Assembly: GCF_017589495.1 (NCBI RefSeq)
Contig: NC_063195.1
Span: forward strand, 23,207,256 to 23,271,255
DNA: 64,000 nucleotides
Direction of reading: 5' to 3'
Source: Alosa alosa
Taxonomy: Eukaryota; Chordata; Actinopteri; Clupeiformes; Clupeidae
The notes under the pieces were generated by a model. That model was not told the origin of the DNA and did no database searches. It saw only the letters and a program-made list of their open reading frames with translations. Below, piece after piece: positions 53,920 to 64,000 of the stretch. The translations under genes were made by a program, and so were the position numbers. How positions within the stretch are numbered: position 1 is the stretch's first letter; each line of letters begins with the position of its first letter.

Positions 53920-54292
53920 CAGCGGTTCCAAACTTTTTCCCCCACAGACCACCTTCTACATCCTGACTAAGCTGGCGTACCCCACCATCCGACACATTAA
54001 AAAGCAGCACATTATATATATATTGGCACATTCCAGGCATCATGTTTACAGTAATAAGCCACCCTATTTTTAATGAAAACATAGCCTACTTACAAATGAT
54101 TTCCTTTCATTTCATGTTTCCATATCATAACCCGATTTGAAATTATTTATACATTTATGAATTAATTACATAAGATTTAAAAAGTTCATTTTTAACACCT
54201 TTACGACATAGCCCTTTTCATCTTGCGTACCCCCTAGAAGCAACTCGTGTACCACCGGTGGTACACATAGCCTACCAGTTTGGGAATCCCTG
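53920..54292. mobile_element. hAT-type MITE
   Basis: Starts CAGCGGTTCCAAACTTTTT and ends CAGTTTGGGAATCCCTG; flanks CCCTAGTT and TCCTAGCT match at 6 of 8. Shares the CACCGGTGGTAC-type subterminal block with 25337-25915. Confidence 0.78.
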
Positions 54293-54410
54293 TCCTAGCT
54301 CATCAACTGGGGTGGGAAATTTGAAGGGGTATGATGTCATCCAAGTACATCAATGGTTAAACCACCTTGGTCCCACCTTTCTTGTAAAAGCCAATCAGTG
54401 TTTACATTTA

Positions 54411-55220
54411 CAGTTTTTCTCAGTCGCTTTGGTGCTTTTCTCACATCACTATTAACATTTGCACAGCAGTTAGTGCATTTCTCAAAACAATTAGTGCAAA
54501 CTGCAAAACCTAGTGGATGACCTGCAAAAGCACGTCACTTGCTCAAAATGGATAGTCCATTCCTCAAAAGCACGTATTCATGTCAATGAAACTGTCAGTG
54601 TCATCAAAATTAGAAGTCTTGACACCATCGTTTATGAACAAGATAGTCAAATGGCTTTGTCATGTTTTCATTATGACAGTTCTCTCAGTGTTTTCCAATG
54701 CAAAAAAAAAAGGTCAGAACTTCGGTGACACTACCTGAACATGCTCAAGACAGCACTATACAGCACTTGCACAGCCATTTAAAAACTACAGTAAAGTTAC
54801 ACATTGCTGTAGTTAGGTGAGTAAGTGAGTACAAGACACTGAATACGCACATTTTACTGTATGCTCTTTGCAATTCTACAGCATTGTGACAGAATTTGAT
54901 AACTAGTTCAACAATTTTGTATGTAATGACTCAAGCAATGAAATGAAGACTATTAGTTTTATTGGGAACAACTATTCAGCATTCATAAGTACAGTTCATT
55001 TTGACTGACATGACATAAGCAAATGATAATGTTAAAAAACAGCAGAGAATTGTATGAAAGCAACTGATACATGTCCAAAAGTATTTGCAATTTGTTCAGA
55101 GGAAGGGGAAATTGCTACTATGATGTGCACAAATGACTAAATGTTGTGGAGGTTGAACTAATAGTTATGAGAATTTTCATTCTGATCTGAAAAAAGCACC
55201 AAAGCGACTGAGAAAAACTG
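54411..55220. mobile_element. Tc1/mariner-type MITE with TA target duplication
   Basis: Perfect 29-bp terminal inverted repeats starting CAGTTTTTCTCAGTCGCTTT, flanked by TA on both sides (54409-54410, 55221-55222). About 810 bases; no transposase ORF. Confidence 0.88.
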
Positions 55221-55292
55221 TATTTTGAAATATCAGCAGAGAATGTCTAGGAAGAGAATTGGCACAGTCTGGTTACTTTTGGTTTCTCGGCT

Positions 55293-55802
55293 GGTTGCAG
55301 TTCCTCCTCAGATTCCACGTGAGGGCGCTCGCAGGCGAGCGGAGAATGCATGGAGGTCTATGGAGCTGTACCCCTTAATATCCACTTTTCTCTGGATATA
55401 TATTTTTTGTCTAGTAATTTGAATGTTGCATTCGACAGGGGAGACAAAGAAAATACACATTGTTGATTATTATATTTTTTAAAGTCACGTTATTGTTCTA
55501 AAAATCCTTTAAAATATGTCAATGACGTCATTCATTAGCACAATGCTAGCGTGTTATAGGCAACAACGACCCAACCTGTAAAAAATGAAAAGGGCATAAG
55601 TCTTTAGATCTAAAATCCATATTGAACTTTCATAAACTACAATAAAATCTGCGATTGTTCAACGACAAGCAGGTGAAAGAGATACATTTAGCCGTCTAGC
55701 TCCATAGACCCCATTCAATCAGCGCTCCCCGGCCCCAGCAACCCGCGATCACCCCCAGTGAAATTCTAATGGAACTGCAACCAATTTCGATACAAGGCTC
55801 TC
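55293..55802 (-). mobile_element. MITE with GGTTGCAGTTCC termini, copy 2
   Basis: Opposite-strand copy of 28700-29188, starting GGTTGCAGTTCC and ending GGAACTGCAACC. Shared flank GGCTCTCCGTAGACGGGCTC follows at 55797-55817, mirrored at 28644-28665. Confidence 0.82.
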
Positions 55803-55878
55803 CGTAGACGGGCTCTGATATCGAGAAGCCCCACACTGAGCCCAGCCCCGATCTGCAAGCTGCAGCCAGGAGGGAAAT

Positions 55879-55978
55879 ACTTCCCGTTTTTGTTCTTCCT
55901 CACTTGTGGTCGTTATATATCCTAATCATCAGGAATTATTGTGTCCTCTAGAACATTTGAGAAGTGGCTGGTGTTGAG
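55879..55978 (+). other. Probable 5' non-coding exon of NLR gene 2
   Basis: Matches 26309-26400 (ACTTCCCGTTTTTG, ATCATCAGGAATTATTGTGTC, AGAACATTTGAGAAGTGGCT) and ends at a better donor, GTAAGG. Homology with gene 1 starts abruptly at 55879 and is lost again by about 56016. Confidence 0.5.
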
Positions 55979-56483
55979 GTAAGGATCATGGCAAAGATGT
56001 TGATATATTTAGTAACGTCACAACTTTAGCCTACCATAACAACAGGCCTACCAAAAGCAATAGTCAACCACAACTATTTCTTCCGCGATAGGCCTATTTA
56101 CCGTTAGTCACTTTGCCTATCGCAAAAAAAACAAGAATGCTGGCAAATTGGAACAAGAATGCTGGCAGATTGGAACAAGAATTTACCGTTAACCACTTTG
56201 CCTATCGCAAAAAAAAAAAAAAAACAAGAATGCTGGCAACTGAAAAAGCGGTCTGCACCGGTCGTTTTCTGACAAAAGAAGTTATGCTGACCGCTTTTTC
56301 AGCGTTCTTGTTCCAAAAAGCCATGTCATGTCATGTCAAACAATTCCCTATGCTCAGACACAAACGAGTCTCTCTCGACCAGTGTTTTGTCACCTTCTTC
56401 ATTTTTTACTTGTCATGGGAAACCACAGTCTCGGTAATCCGCTTGTGATTGGTCAGTTGTAAAAAAGACAGCATGTAGCCTAT

Positions 56484-57260
56484 GGGTACGTTCAGATAGC
56501 GTCTTTTTCTGACAAAGGAAGTTATGCAGACCGCTTTTTCAGTTTGAAAAAAAAATCTGCCAGCGTTCTTGTTCCAAAAAGCAGCCGGTAGCGTCTTTTT
56601 GCGATAAACAAAGTGACTAACGTTACGTGGGTACAAAATGTCGCGGAAGAGAAAACTCACGTTGGCTATTGCTTTTGGTATGTTATGGTAACGTTGTTAA
56701 GTCATGTCAAACAATTCCCTATGCTCAGACACTAAAATGAGTCTCTCGACCGGTGTTCTGTCACCTTCTCCATTTTTTACTTGGTTGTCATGGGAAACCA
56801 CAGGTCTCGGTAATGCTTGTGATTGGTCATCTGTAAAAAAGACAGCATGACGTATGGCGTTTTTCCGCTAGAAGTTGAACATTTCTCAACTTCTGAGCTG
56901 CAGAAAAAGACGGTTGCAGTCGCGTTTTAAAAGAAGCCGACGACTTTTTTGAAAACACGGTCTACTCCATAGGGTTATAATGTAAAACCGACGCCGGCAG
57001 CTGAGAAAAAGACACTTAATGATGCGGTAATGATCTATGATGCGGTTCAGCGTCCAACGACCAGCAACCAATCGAATAGAATAAAGTACACGATGGAACG
57101 TAAAATGCTGTCACGTCAGAGCGGCCAAAGCGCTGTCTATGCCAAAGCGTCCAAAGCTTCCCTGGACTTTTTTGACAAGCGTCCTTGACAGAGCGACCAG
57201 AGCTTCTTTGGAAGCTCAAGTCGGTGGCGGTGTGTACGTACAGTAACTCTGAACGTACCC
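56484..57260. mobile_element. DNA element with GGGTACGTTCAGA termini and TAT target site
   Basis: Starts GGGTACGTTCAGA and ends TCTGAACGTACCC, flanked by TAT on both sides. A further right-end terminus stands alone at 62538-62550 and a variant at 57432. The interior is rich in GCGTCTTTTT and AAAAAGACGC words. A 3-bp target site fits a PIF/Harbinger-type element. Confidence 0.65.
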
Positions 57261-57425
57261 TATGGCGTTTTTCCGCGAGAAGTTGATATTTCTCAACTTC
57301 TGAGCTGCAGAAAGACGGTTGCGGTCGCGTTTTAAAAGAAGCCGACGACTTTTTTGAAAACGCTGTCTACTGTAGCCTACTCCATATGTAAAACGGACCC
57401 CGGCAGCTGCGAAAAAGACGCTTAG
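56858..57425 (+). repeat. Direct duplication of about 160 bp
   Basis: 56858-57018 and 57262-57425 share GGCGTTTTTCCGC, AGAAGTTGA, TTTCTCAACTTCTGAGCTGC, GTCGCGTTTTAAAAGAAGCC and GACGACTTTTTTGAAAAC in order. The second copy straddles the right end of the TIR element. Confidence 0.88.
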
Positions 57426-57684
57426 TCTGAACGTAGGCTACCCTAACTTCTTTTGTCAGAAAAATACGTCACGAATTGCGGTTGCCTATGCCACACGAGT
57501 TAAGGCACCAAATAGACCATGGGTCATATAGCCTAATTCGGGGTACATCTCCCCTCTCCATGGTAAAGATGTATAGCCTATTATCAAACAAATAAATCTT
57601 TATGGAATCAATTTTGAACAGTTGTGCTAAAACATCCTTACCAATAACATTGCTTTTAGACCCTTATCCACAAAATATTAACTA

Positions 57685-57956
57685 AACTAGATGTACCGCA
57701 GAGCGGTACAAAATATGACCACCGCCCAGTCCAGCACATTTTTTCCACAAAAATAAATCACGCTGAAAGGCCTATATGATTCTAATTGTCTCACTAAATT
57801 GCATTATCCACACTCAATTCTCAAGTACCAAAACATGATTAGTTCATAGATTTCACATGTAAAATTCATTTTATACAACCCCACCCCCATCTTGCCTGTT
57901 CATAATTCTGAGAAATTCTTGAATTGTGTGCATGTGTGCGTGTACAAGTTTATGTT

Positions 57957-57994
<38 letters not shown>

Positions 57995-59228
57995 CTTGTG
58001 TGTTGGCCTGCGTATGTGTGTTTGTGCATGTGCATGCATGCGCACATATGTCTACTGTGTGAGTATGTGTCATAATGTATGATTACTGTAAATGTATGTG
58101 TGTGCGTGTGTATCTGTTTATGCACATGTGTGCACATGGAATGGGTTAACATGACCCCTGGAGGCAAACATACGGAAAAAATTGGTCATCCTAGGCCCCA
58201 CGGTTCTCAAGATATTCACAGAAAACTGTGTCTGCCCTACCCTCCTTTTCGGGGTCCAGTACAGCGGGGGCTACAGATCAAAACGAAAACCGATGGTTCC
58301 ATGCTATCCATGTGGGGTTACATGCCCACCAAGTTTAGGTGGTACCCCGCCTTTCAGTGTCCCGGGAATCCTTGTTGGTGTAACGGTCACTAAATGTAAT
58401 TTATTTTATTGTAAGGGCCCCCATGAACGAAAAGTTCACAAAACTTGGCATGCATTCGAGGGTGTCATAATGATCCTACACTTTCAATTTTGTGCAGTTT
58501 TGACCATGTCAGCCAGAGATATTGTGGTGAAAACACCTAATTTTTGCTTTTTTAATTTTAACTAGGTGGCACTATACATGAAATAAGTGGTAATGGGATG
58601 GGTTGACATGCCCCTTAAGACCAACATACAAAAAAGGTGGACCTCCTAGGCCCCACGGTTCTCGAGATATTCACAGAAAACTGTCTCAGGCCACCTACAG
58701 GCCAGTTGATGTATAGTAACATAAATTCATTTATTGTGTGGCCCCCATGAACGGAATTCAATTTAAACTTGGTGTGCATTCAGAGGGTGTCATAATGATC
58801 CTACACTTGCAATTTTGTGCAGTTTTGACTATGTTAGGTCACAGATACCTGCGATTATAACACCTCATTTTTACTTTTTGTGTTTAACTAGGTGGCTTAT
58901 ACATGAAATGAGTGGTTATGGAATGGGTTGACATGGCCCCTTGAGATCAACATACAAAAAAAAATGGTCCTCCTAAACCCACGGTTCTCGAGATATTCAC
59001 AGAAAACTGTGTCTGCCCTACCCCCTCCTTCGGGGTGCAGTCCAGCGGGGGCTACAGCGAAAACTAAAAAACGATGGTTCCATGCTATCCATATGGGGTT
59101 ACATGCCCACCAAGTTTCGTCTACCCCGGTCTTTCAGTGTCCCGGGAATCCTTGACGGAAATTTGGGCATGCGAAAAAGAAAAAAGAAAAAAAAATCTGA
59201 CTAAACCTATATGACCGCCGCTTCGCTG
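57685..59228 (-). mobile_element. Helitron-like repeat, copy C (longest)
   Basis: Left end ACTAGATGTACCGCAGAGCG, so on the minus strand a GTACCGC hairpin is followed by ATCTAG|T. Right end TATATGACCGCCGCTTCGC. Internally three copies of a segment with ACGGTTCTCGAGATATTCACAG (58200, 58656, 58981) and two or more of GGGGTTACATGCCCACCAAG. No long ORF survives. Confidence 0.65.
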
Positions 59229-59474
59229 TAAATACCCCATATTATTGACTGTCTCCGACTACAAGTCATGCATTCAACTTGACTAGCATGATGTTATCAA
59301 GTAACAATATATTTTTGAAGATTAATTTACTAACTGTAACATCAGTTATATACAATGTCTATTTTCTATATGCAAGATTTAAGTTAAAACAAATATTTAT
59401 AGTTTTGGTCCGACTCAAAGTTCTTGTTATAAAACTGCTTAAAATCCACACAGACTTTGAATATGAAGGAATAT

Positions 59475-59990
59475 GATTGGAATTTCATAATTTTAGGGGC
59501 AGGCCACCTGGCCTTCAGTTGAGCATATTTGGTGCTGGGCACAAAGGCCACACGTCAGGGCACCAAGGCCAACTATAACTATATAGGAGGCTATAAGCTA
59601 CATAAAAATGATAAAAGTTATATTTAGCCTATTCACAGCAGTAGACCTGCATCAAGGTATGAAACAGAACATGAAACATGACATATTACATAGAACTGTA
59701 AATCATAGAACTGATTTTAATATTAACAGATATCTAGGCTATATTTAACATTTATTTTCTATTTGGCCTGTTATGAAATCATGTAGCCTATTGAACAATT
59801 TAAGCAGTTCAGCTTTAAGAAACTCAAATAGTCTACAAGCATGTGTACCATTTTGTGATCATTAAGGCTACTTTGACAAACTCTTAGTGAGCTGATTTTA
59901 ATATTTACAGATATCTAGGCGATATTTGTAACATTTATTTTGTATTTGGCCTGTTATGAAATCATGTATTGAACAATTTAAACACACTGT
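59475..59990 (+). repeat. Dispersed repeat, copy 2, with internal duplication
   Basis: Second copy of 19307-19735. Within it, 59711-59805 and 59895-59985 are tandem duplicates (ACAGATATCTAGGC, ACATTTATTTT, TTTGGCCTGTTATGAAATC, TTGAACAATTTAA) not doubled in copy 1. Confidence 0.85.
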
Positions 59991-61155
59991 GAAACCTGAA
60001 GCCCAAAGTTGGAGACATGCATTAAGACATTGCTGCAAATGTAAAACCGGATTACTCTGGAATGGCTAACTGTACAGGGGAATGCGTTACACCTTTGTGT
60101 TTGGTTAAGGTCTGCTGTTTCTTCTGATATATGGTTTGTCATGTGTTGAGGGAAAAGTTTGTAAAGTATTCCACCGAGATGAATGGGTAGGGAGATGGGT
60201 GCAGAATGTAATATGATTAAATTAAAGTTACTTTTCTCACAAACCGTTTACCACAACAACTAGTGGCTAACATCGTTTAAAAGCTGAGAAAAAGCTCTTT
60301 CGTGTGATGTGATACATGTGATATCTGTGTGACGAGTAGGCTACTTGAGGAGTAGTTCAGCAAAGAGTGGGTGAATTTGGACGTACTTGCTTTCTTGCCA
60401 TGCGCTGTCACTTTCTCCACTGCATAAAATTTGCGCTGTGAATGCTAAGCTTAATTTGATAGGCTAAATAAAAATAGCTTGTCAGACGCAAAGCAGAATA
60501 TGGAAAGAATGGAGCACCAAGGCCACCGTGTCCTGTGAACCTCCGATTTTCAAAAAGGCAACAACATGGCCGCCACAAAATTCCCACCCTGCTTATAGGA
60601 ATGGCCAATGTTAACAAACTAACTGGCTAGATCGCCTTAGAAAGCTAACATGCTCATTAGCTAAAAACGAACCTTCAAAACGAGAATTATACACACTAAC
60701 ACTACAGTTAAAGGTCTTTATTTAAACCAGTAACAAGAATCTATATATCTAGTATGGAAATATAACCCTCTAATACTGAAGTATGAAACAGCAAGTGCTA
60801 TTCACACAGTGTGGAATAGTGGGGGAACGCTGCTGCTCCGATATTTATACTATCCAACCAGCAAATCAGCAGCCTCAAAATTTAGCCGGGGCAAATTAGA
60901 AAAGTGTGATTGGTAGATTCAATAGCTGTCAAATAAAATTGACCAATTAGGTGGGGCAGAAGAAATATTTGGGGGGACATTGCCCCTCCCAGTTCTATTC
61001 TAGACCCGGCCATGATATGAAGCATGATGCCTACACAGAGAGATGTCAATTCCTCTGAAACTTTGGAAAGGCAGTGAGATATTTTAAGCTTCTTCTCTCA
61101 TTAATTTGAACAAAAATGTTGAGGATAGGCTACACCAACAGTAGATTAATTATTC

Positions 61156-61766
61156 GTCAACTCTGTTATTGCGTAATTGGAGTGAAACTCTCACTCAATT
61201 TTTAAAAACCGATAATATGATTAAAAGCCATGAAATTCTGGTTTTATACATATGCAGTAACTAGTTTGAGGTTAGGATGTGGAGCTAAGTCACAAAATGA
61301 TGGGAAATGTAAACTCTGTTATCGTCAACTCTGTTAATTCTGCATAGATTAATGATAACAGAGTTGACAATGATGTGCTGTCAACTCTGTTTTCAATAGC
61401 ATTTAATGAGAGTGTCAACTCTGTTAATTTAAGATTTTGCTCTTAAAATGATGACTAAATATGTTTGTTTGTTTTTTTCAAATGTATATCAGAAGATGTG
61501 TTACTAATATTTTTACCACATGATTTCTTTTTTTAAATTATATATGTAAAAGCTACCTTTTTTAGAAAATATGCACCTCTTGAAACTTGCCAGTGGAATG
61601 TGTTGTTTTTTTTTTATATCAGGACAAAAAATAGCAATCTTATCAAATTCAAAGTTGCTACAGTGACTGTAGAGACAAAAGTTCTCTTAGGGAAGGCATA
61701 ATTTAAAAATGTATCACATTTGCTAAATATATATAATTTACTGAGTTTGTCTCTAACAGAGTTGAC
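61156..61766. repeat. Cluster of six GTCAACTCTGTTA 13-mers
   Basis: Plus-strand copies at 61156, 61324, 61380 (last base T) and 61414; reverse-complement copies (TAACAGAGTTGAC) at 61356 and 61754. Five are perfect. Surrounding DNA is ordinary A/T-rich sequence. Confidence 0.92.
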
Positions 61767-61960
61767 AGATTTTTCTGTTATTACATATTTTTTTCAAATA
61801 AATACTTGAAGGTTTAAGCTCAGCAAATACTTGTCATATTAACTTTGAAGTGTGTTCTATGACTATAAAAAAGTTTAATGATAAAAACTCATTACATTTT
61901 TTTTGGTTTCTCTCTAAACTTGAAATGTACCCCGAATTATAGAATGACCCATATGTTCGT

Positions 61961-62151
61961 TTAAAGGATAATTCCGGTATTTAGCACTTTGAGTCCCTTT
62001 TCTGGTTTGTTTTGGATGAACTAGAGTGGTGGACACCAACATTTTGAGGATTGGTCCTTTCTCGACTTTTCTGACTCGGTGTCCACTCTAGTTCATCCAA
62101 AACAAACCAGAAAAGGGACTCAAAGTGCTAAATACCGGAATTATCCTTTAA
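61961..62151. repeat. 191-bp near-perfect hairpin element
   Basis: Left arm 61961-62037 and right arm 62078-62151 are exact reverse complements over 74 bases, apart from a 3-base bulge (TGG) in the left arm. The loop is about 40 bases. Ends read TTAAAGGATAATTCCGGT, the terminus shared with the repeat at 22843. Confidence 0.93.
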
Positions 62152-62737
62152 GCCCTCAAACTTTTCAGCTAGCCGACAGCCCAACTGCTAGTGTGTTTGG
62201 ATATTGGACTTCATTGTAAACCTAGGAGACAGCTAGGCTACATGCTGCAACACATGTATGAAATATATTATTTTCTTAATATCTTATTGACCTTGTTGTT
62301 TCTATGAACATGAATTGTTGTTTATTGGCAACAAACAACTTAGTCGAGGCATAAAGACCCCTGTATATCTTCATTAAGTAAACTTTTGAACTAGCTGATT
62401 AGCCTAATTAGCTCGTTTGCCACCACTGGCTAGGCACTGCAGTCAAAAGGTTAGCGGTTTTGCCGTCACACCCCTGAGGCGAAATTTCGCTGGCCAAAAT
62501 TCACGAGGTGTTTCGCTGTGTGGAAACCCACCGTTTGTCTGAACGTACCCTTACATGAGTCAAATGTGAAAAGTTATAGGCTAACACTTGATACTTCAGT
62601 AAAAAAAGGAAGTAACTTGTATCAAGCTAGGCCTAGTATATAAAAAAGAGTAAAATATGTCGGGGTTTAGATGTTGAACTTCATGACTCAGTTATGCTAT
62701 GGCATATTTACATATTTCATACAAACTTACACACACA

Positions 62738-62767
62738 CAGGGAGAGAGAGAGAGAGAGAGAGAGAGG
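62738..62767 (+). repeat. (AG)n microsatellite
   Basis: About 13 AG units, preceded by a short CA run. It lies 125 bases upstream of the gene 2 start codon; gene 1 has only a short GAGAGAG at the same place. Confidence 0.9.
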
Positions 62768-62889
62768 TTTCCCTGTGAAATTTAGAAAGTATGATTTTTT
62801 ATTACAATGATAAATATTTGCATATTAAAATGCATTTTTGAAACCTTACCCCAAAGCATCCAGTTAGTAGTGGACCAATAAACCATACA

Positions 62890-63145
62890 ATGACCACAAA
62901 CCTGGAAGAAGTCCTGAGGAACACTCTGGACAACCTCACAGGAGCAGAGTTTAAGAGGTTTAAGCACTACCTGCGGGACCAGGGCAGAGTCGCATGGGGA
63001 AAGCTGGAGAAGGCCGACACAGACGACGCCGTGGACTTGATGGTGAAGGTGTACGGCACGGACGCGGGGAGCATCACGCTGACCATCTTGCGGAAGATGA
63101 ACAACCATCAGTTGACAGAGGACTTGGAGAGAGATCTAGAGAGAT
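62890..63145 (+). CDS. NLR gene 2 exon 1: pyrin domain
   Basis: 256 bases, three nucleotide differences from gene 1 exon 1, one of them replacing a residue. Same ATG, same donor. Confidence 0.95.
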
Positions 63146-64000
63146 GTAAGTATACAGTACAGTCTCTGATCATGAGCCACTTGCTTGTGTATGGGAGGAA
63201 ATATGTATTCATTATTTGTTGCTCCCAGAGCGAGGGTCAGAAGGTTAGCTTCAACCAGATAGCCTCTTAATTAGCTGCCACAACCTTTTAAAATGCATGT
63301 GCTCACTCCCAAGCTAATATGTCCACATTACTGGTGGATACAAAAGTATGTTGTTCCAAGACGAGGGGGGGGGGGGGGGGGCAGGCAATGTGGCCGGAAG
63401 TGAGCTCATATCAGGCACCCTTTTAAAAAAAAAAAACAGTGGCAGCGTTAACTATATTATTGGCTGAAAAGAGGGGGAAAGCTTTTCAGATATTAAAAGT
63501 CAAGCCATGTATTTATTTTGTGGGTGTACTTAGCACAGACGATTTGACTAGCTAATTAGCAGTTCTACCTGGCTCTAGTCTGACTCGGGTCATTCCCCAA
63601 TCCCATCCCATCTCTCTCTCCTACTTGCTTCCTGTCTGTCTCTTCACTGTCCTATCATAAAAAGGGCAAAAATATATACTGCTATAGTGCTAAATTTTGA
63701 AAATCATAAGGTAGCAGATGCAATACACAAAAACAACAGTAAGGAAAAACGACTATCAAATAGTTTACATTATATTTCAGTTGATATTTAATATTCACTT
63801 GATATTTGCTTGATAATCACCCATTTCATCACATTATATCTTATGTTTGTTGTCTTTAGATTATGATGAAGCACATGCAGCAACAAGGAAGAAATCATCA
63901 CTAATACAAAAGCTTCAGGAGCACCTGAAAAACAGATTTCCTGTCGTACATCAAGAGTCTGGAGATTACAGATTACAAGATACTTATATTGACGTTCGTA
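62890..64000 (+). CDS. NLR gene 2 (partial): PYD and start of FISNA
   Basis: Paralogue of the gene at 26991, same strand. Exons 62890-63145 (PYD, phase 1 donor GTAAGT) and 63860 to the window end (FISNA). The intron is 714 bases. The PYD differs from gene 1 by one residue of 85 (Glu to Lys in LMVKVYG). The FISNA start shows nine replacements in 46 residues. The frame is open to the last base; NACHT, LRR and B30.2 must lie beyond the window. Same predicted role as gene 1. Confidence 0.9.
63366..63381 (+). repeat. Poly-G tract
   Basis: Fifteen or so consecutive G in the intron of gene 2; likely length-polymorphic and prone to sequencing error. Confidence 0.85.
63860..64000 (+). CDS. NLR gene 2 exon 2 start: FISNA (truncated by window)
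   Basis: Acceptor TTGTCTTTAG at 63859; two bases complete the split Tyr codon, then YDEAHAATRKKSSLIQKLQE as in gene 1, after which the copies diverge (HLKNRFPVVHQESGDY). Confidence 0.93.

Larger units (their letters stand above)
55979..62889 (+). other. 5' UTR intron or upstream region of NLR gene 2, repeat-filled
   Basis: The match to gene 1 stops about 37 bases into this region and resumes at 62551 (TTACATGAGTCAAATG), so about 6.5 kb here differs from gene 1. It holds a TIR element, local duplications, a Helitron-like copy, a dispersed repeat, a 13-mer cluster and a perfect hairpin (separate entries). No coding exon was found; 60000-61150 shows nothing recognisable. Confidence 0.6.

Noticed and set aside
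58079..58565. ORFs of 104-127 codons
   Set aside because: They lie wholly inside the Helitron-like repeat, and the related copy at 35132 does not keep the frames.

Overview
This window is eukaryotic and almost certainly from a teleost fish. The evidence is introns with GT-AG boundaries, fish-specific NLR gene architecture (a FISNA segment ahead of NACHT and a C-terminal PRY-SPRY/B30.2), fish-type hAT, Tc1/mariner, LINE and tRNA-SINE debris, and long CA/TG microsatellites. Short strings such as taggccta and tagcctac recur throughout. I cannot name the species; a clupeid-like lineage is only a guess.

The main content is an NLR (NOD-like receptor) cluster in the right two thirds. Gene 1 (+ strand, start codon 26991, stop 47881) can be assembled from nine coding exons, all in phase, as PYD - FISNA - NACHT - LRR repeats - B30.2, about 1,101 residues. 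It has a probable 5' non-coding exon at 26309-26400 and poly(A) signals after 48070. Gene 2 begins downstream in the same orientation: 5' exon 55879-55978, PYD exon 62890-63145, FISNA exon from 63860, cut by the window end. The two PYD exons differ at 3 of 256 bases, while the first 141 bases of the FISNA exons differ at about 14. Intron 1 is about 10.1 kb in gene 1 but 714 bp in gene 2; almost all the difference is inserted mobile DNA.

The left third (1-26 kb) is gene-poor. It holds a candidate uncharacterised multi-exon gene at 10273-15945 (CxxC zinc-ribbon-like N-terminus, an exon with a 10-residue coding repeat and a frameshift, and a later exon resembling that exon's end). It also holds a fragment encoding a Cys-rich domain like those of KDZ (Zisupton-type) transposons at 16415-16762 (-), LINE reverse-transcriptase remnants, a Ty3/Gypsy-like Gag/protease remnant at 22794-23819 (-) with a probable LTR, and a DIRS-like RNase H scrap at 24655.

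Mobile DNA dominates the rest. Several insertions have exact target-site duplications readable here: hAT-type elements at 25337-25915 (ATGTAAGG), 30911-34628 (CTAATTTG, with a LINE nested inside), 40386-42478 (GCCTATAT, inserted into a Helitron-like repeat and itself carrying a MITE) and 49329-51400 (GTGGAGAT), a Tc1/mariner-type MITE at 54411-55220 (TA), and a tRNA-SINE at 35528-35742 (CGTGTGT). A repeat family with a CTAG terminus beside a GTACCGC hairpin occurs four times and looks Helitron-like. Intron 1 of gene 1 also carries a histone H2B 3' end with its canonical histone mRNA stem-loop. Exon calls were made by eye from reading frame, phase and splice dinucleotides; no alignment or transcript evidence was available.
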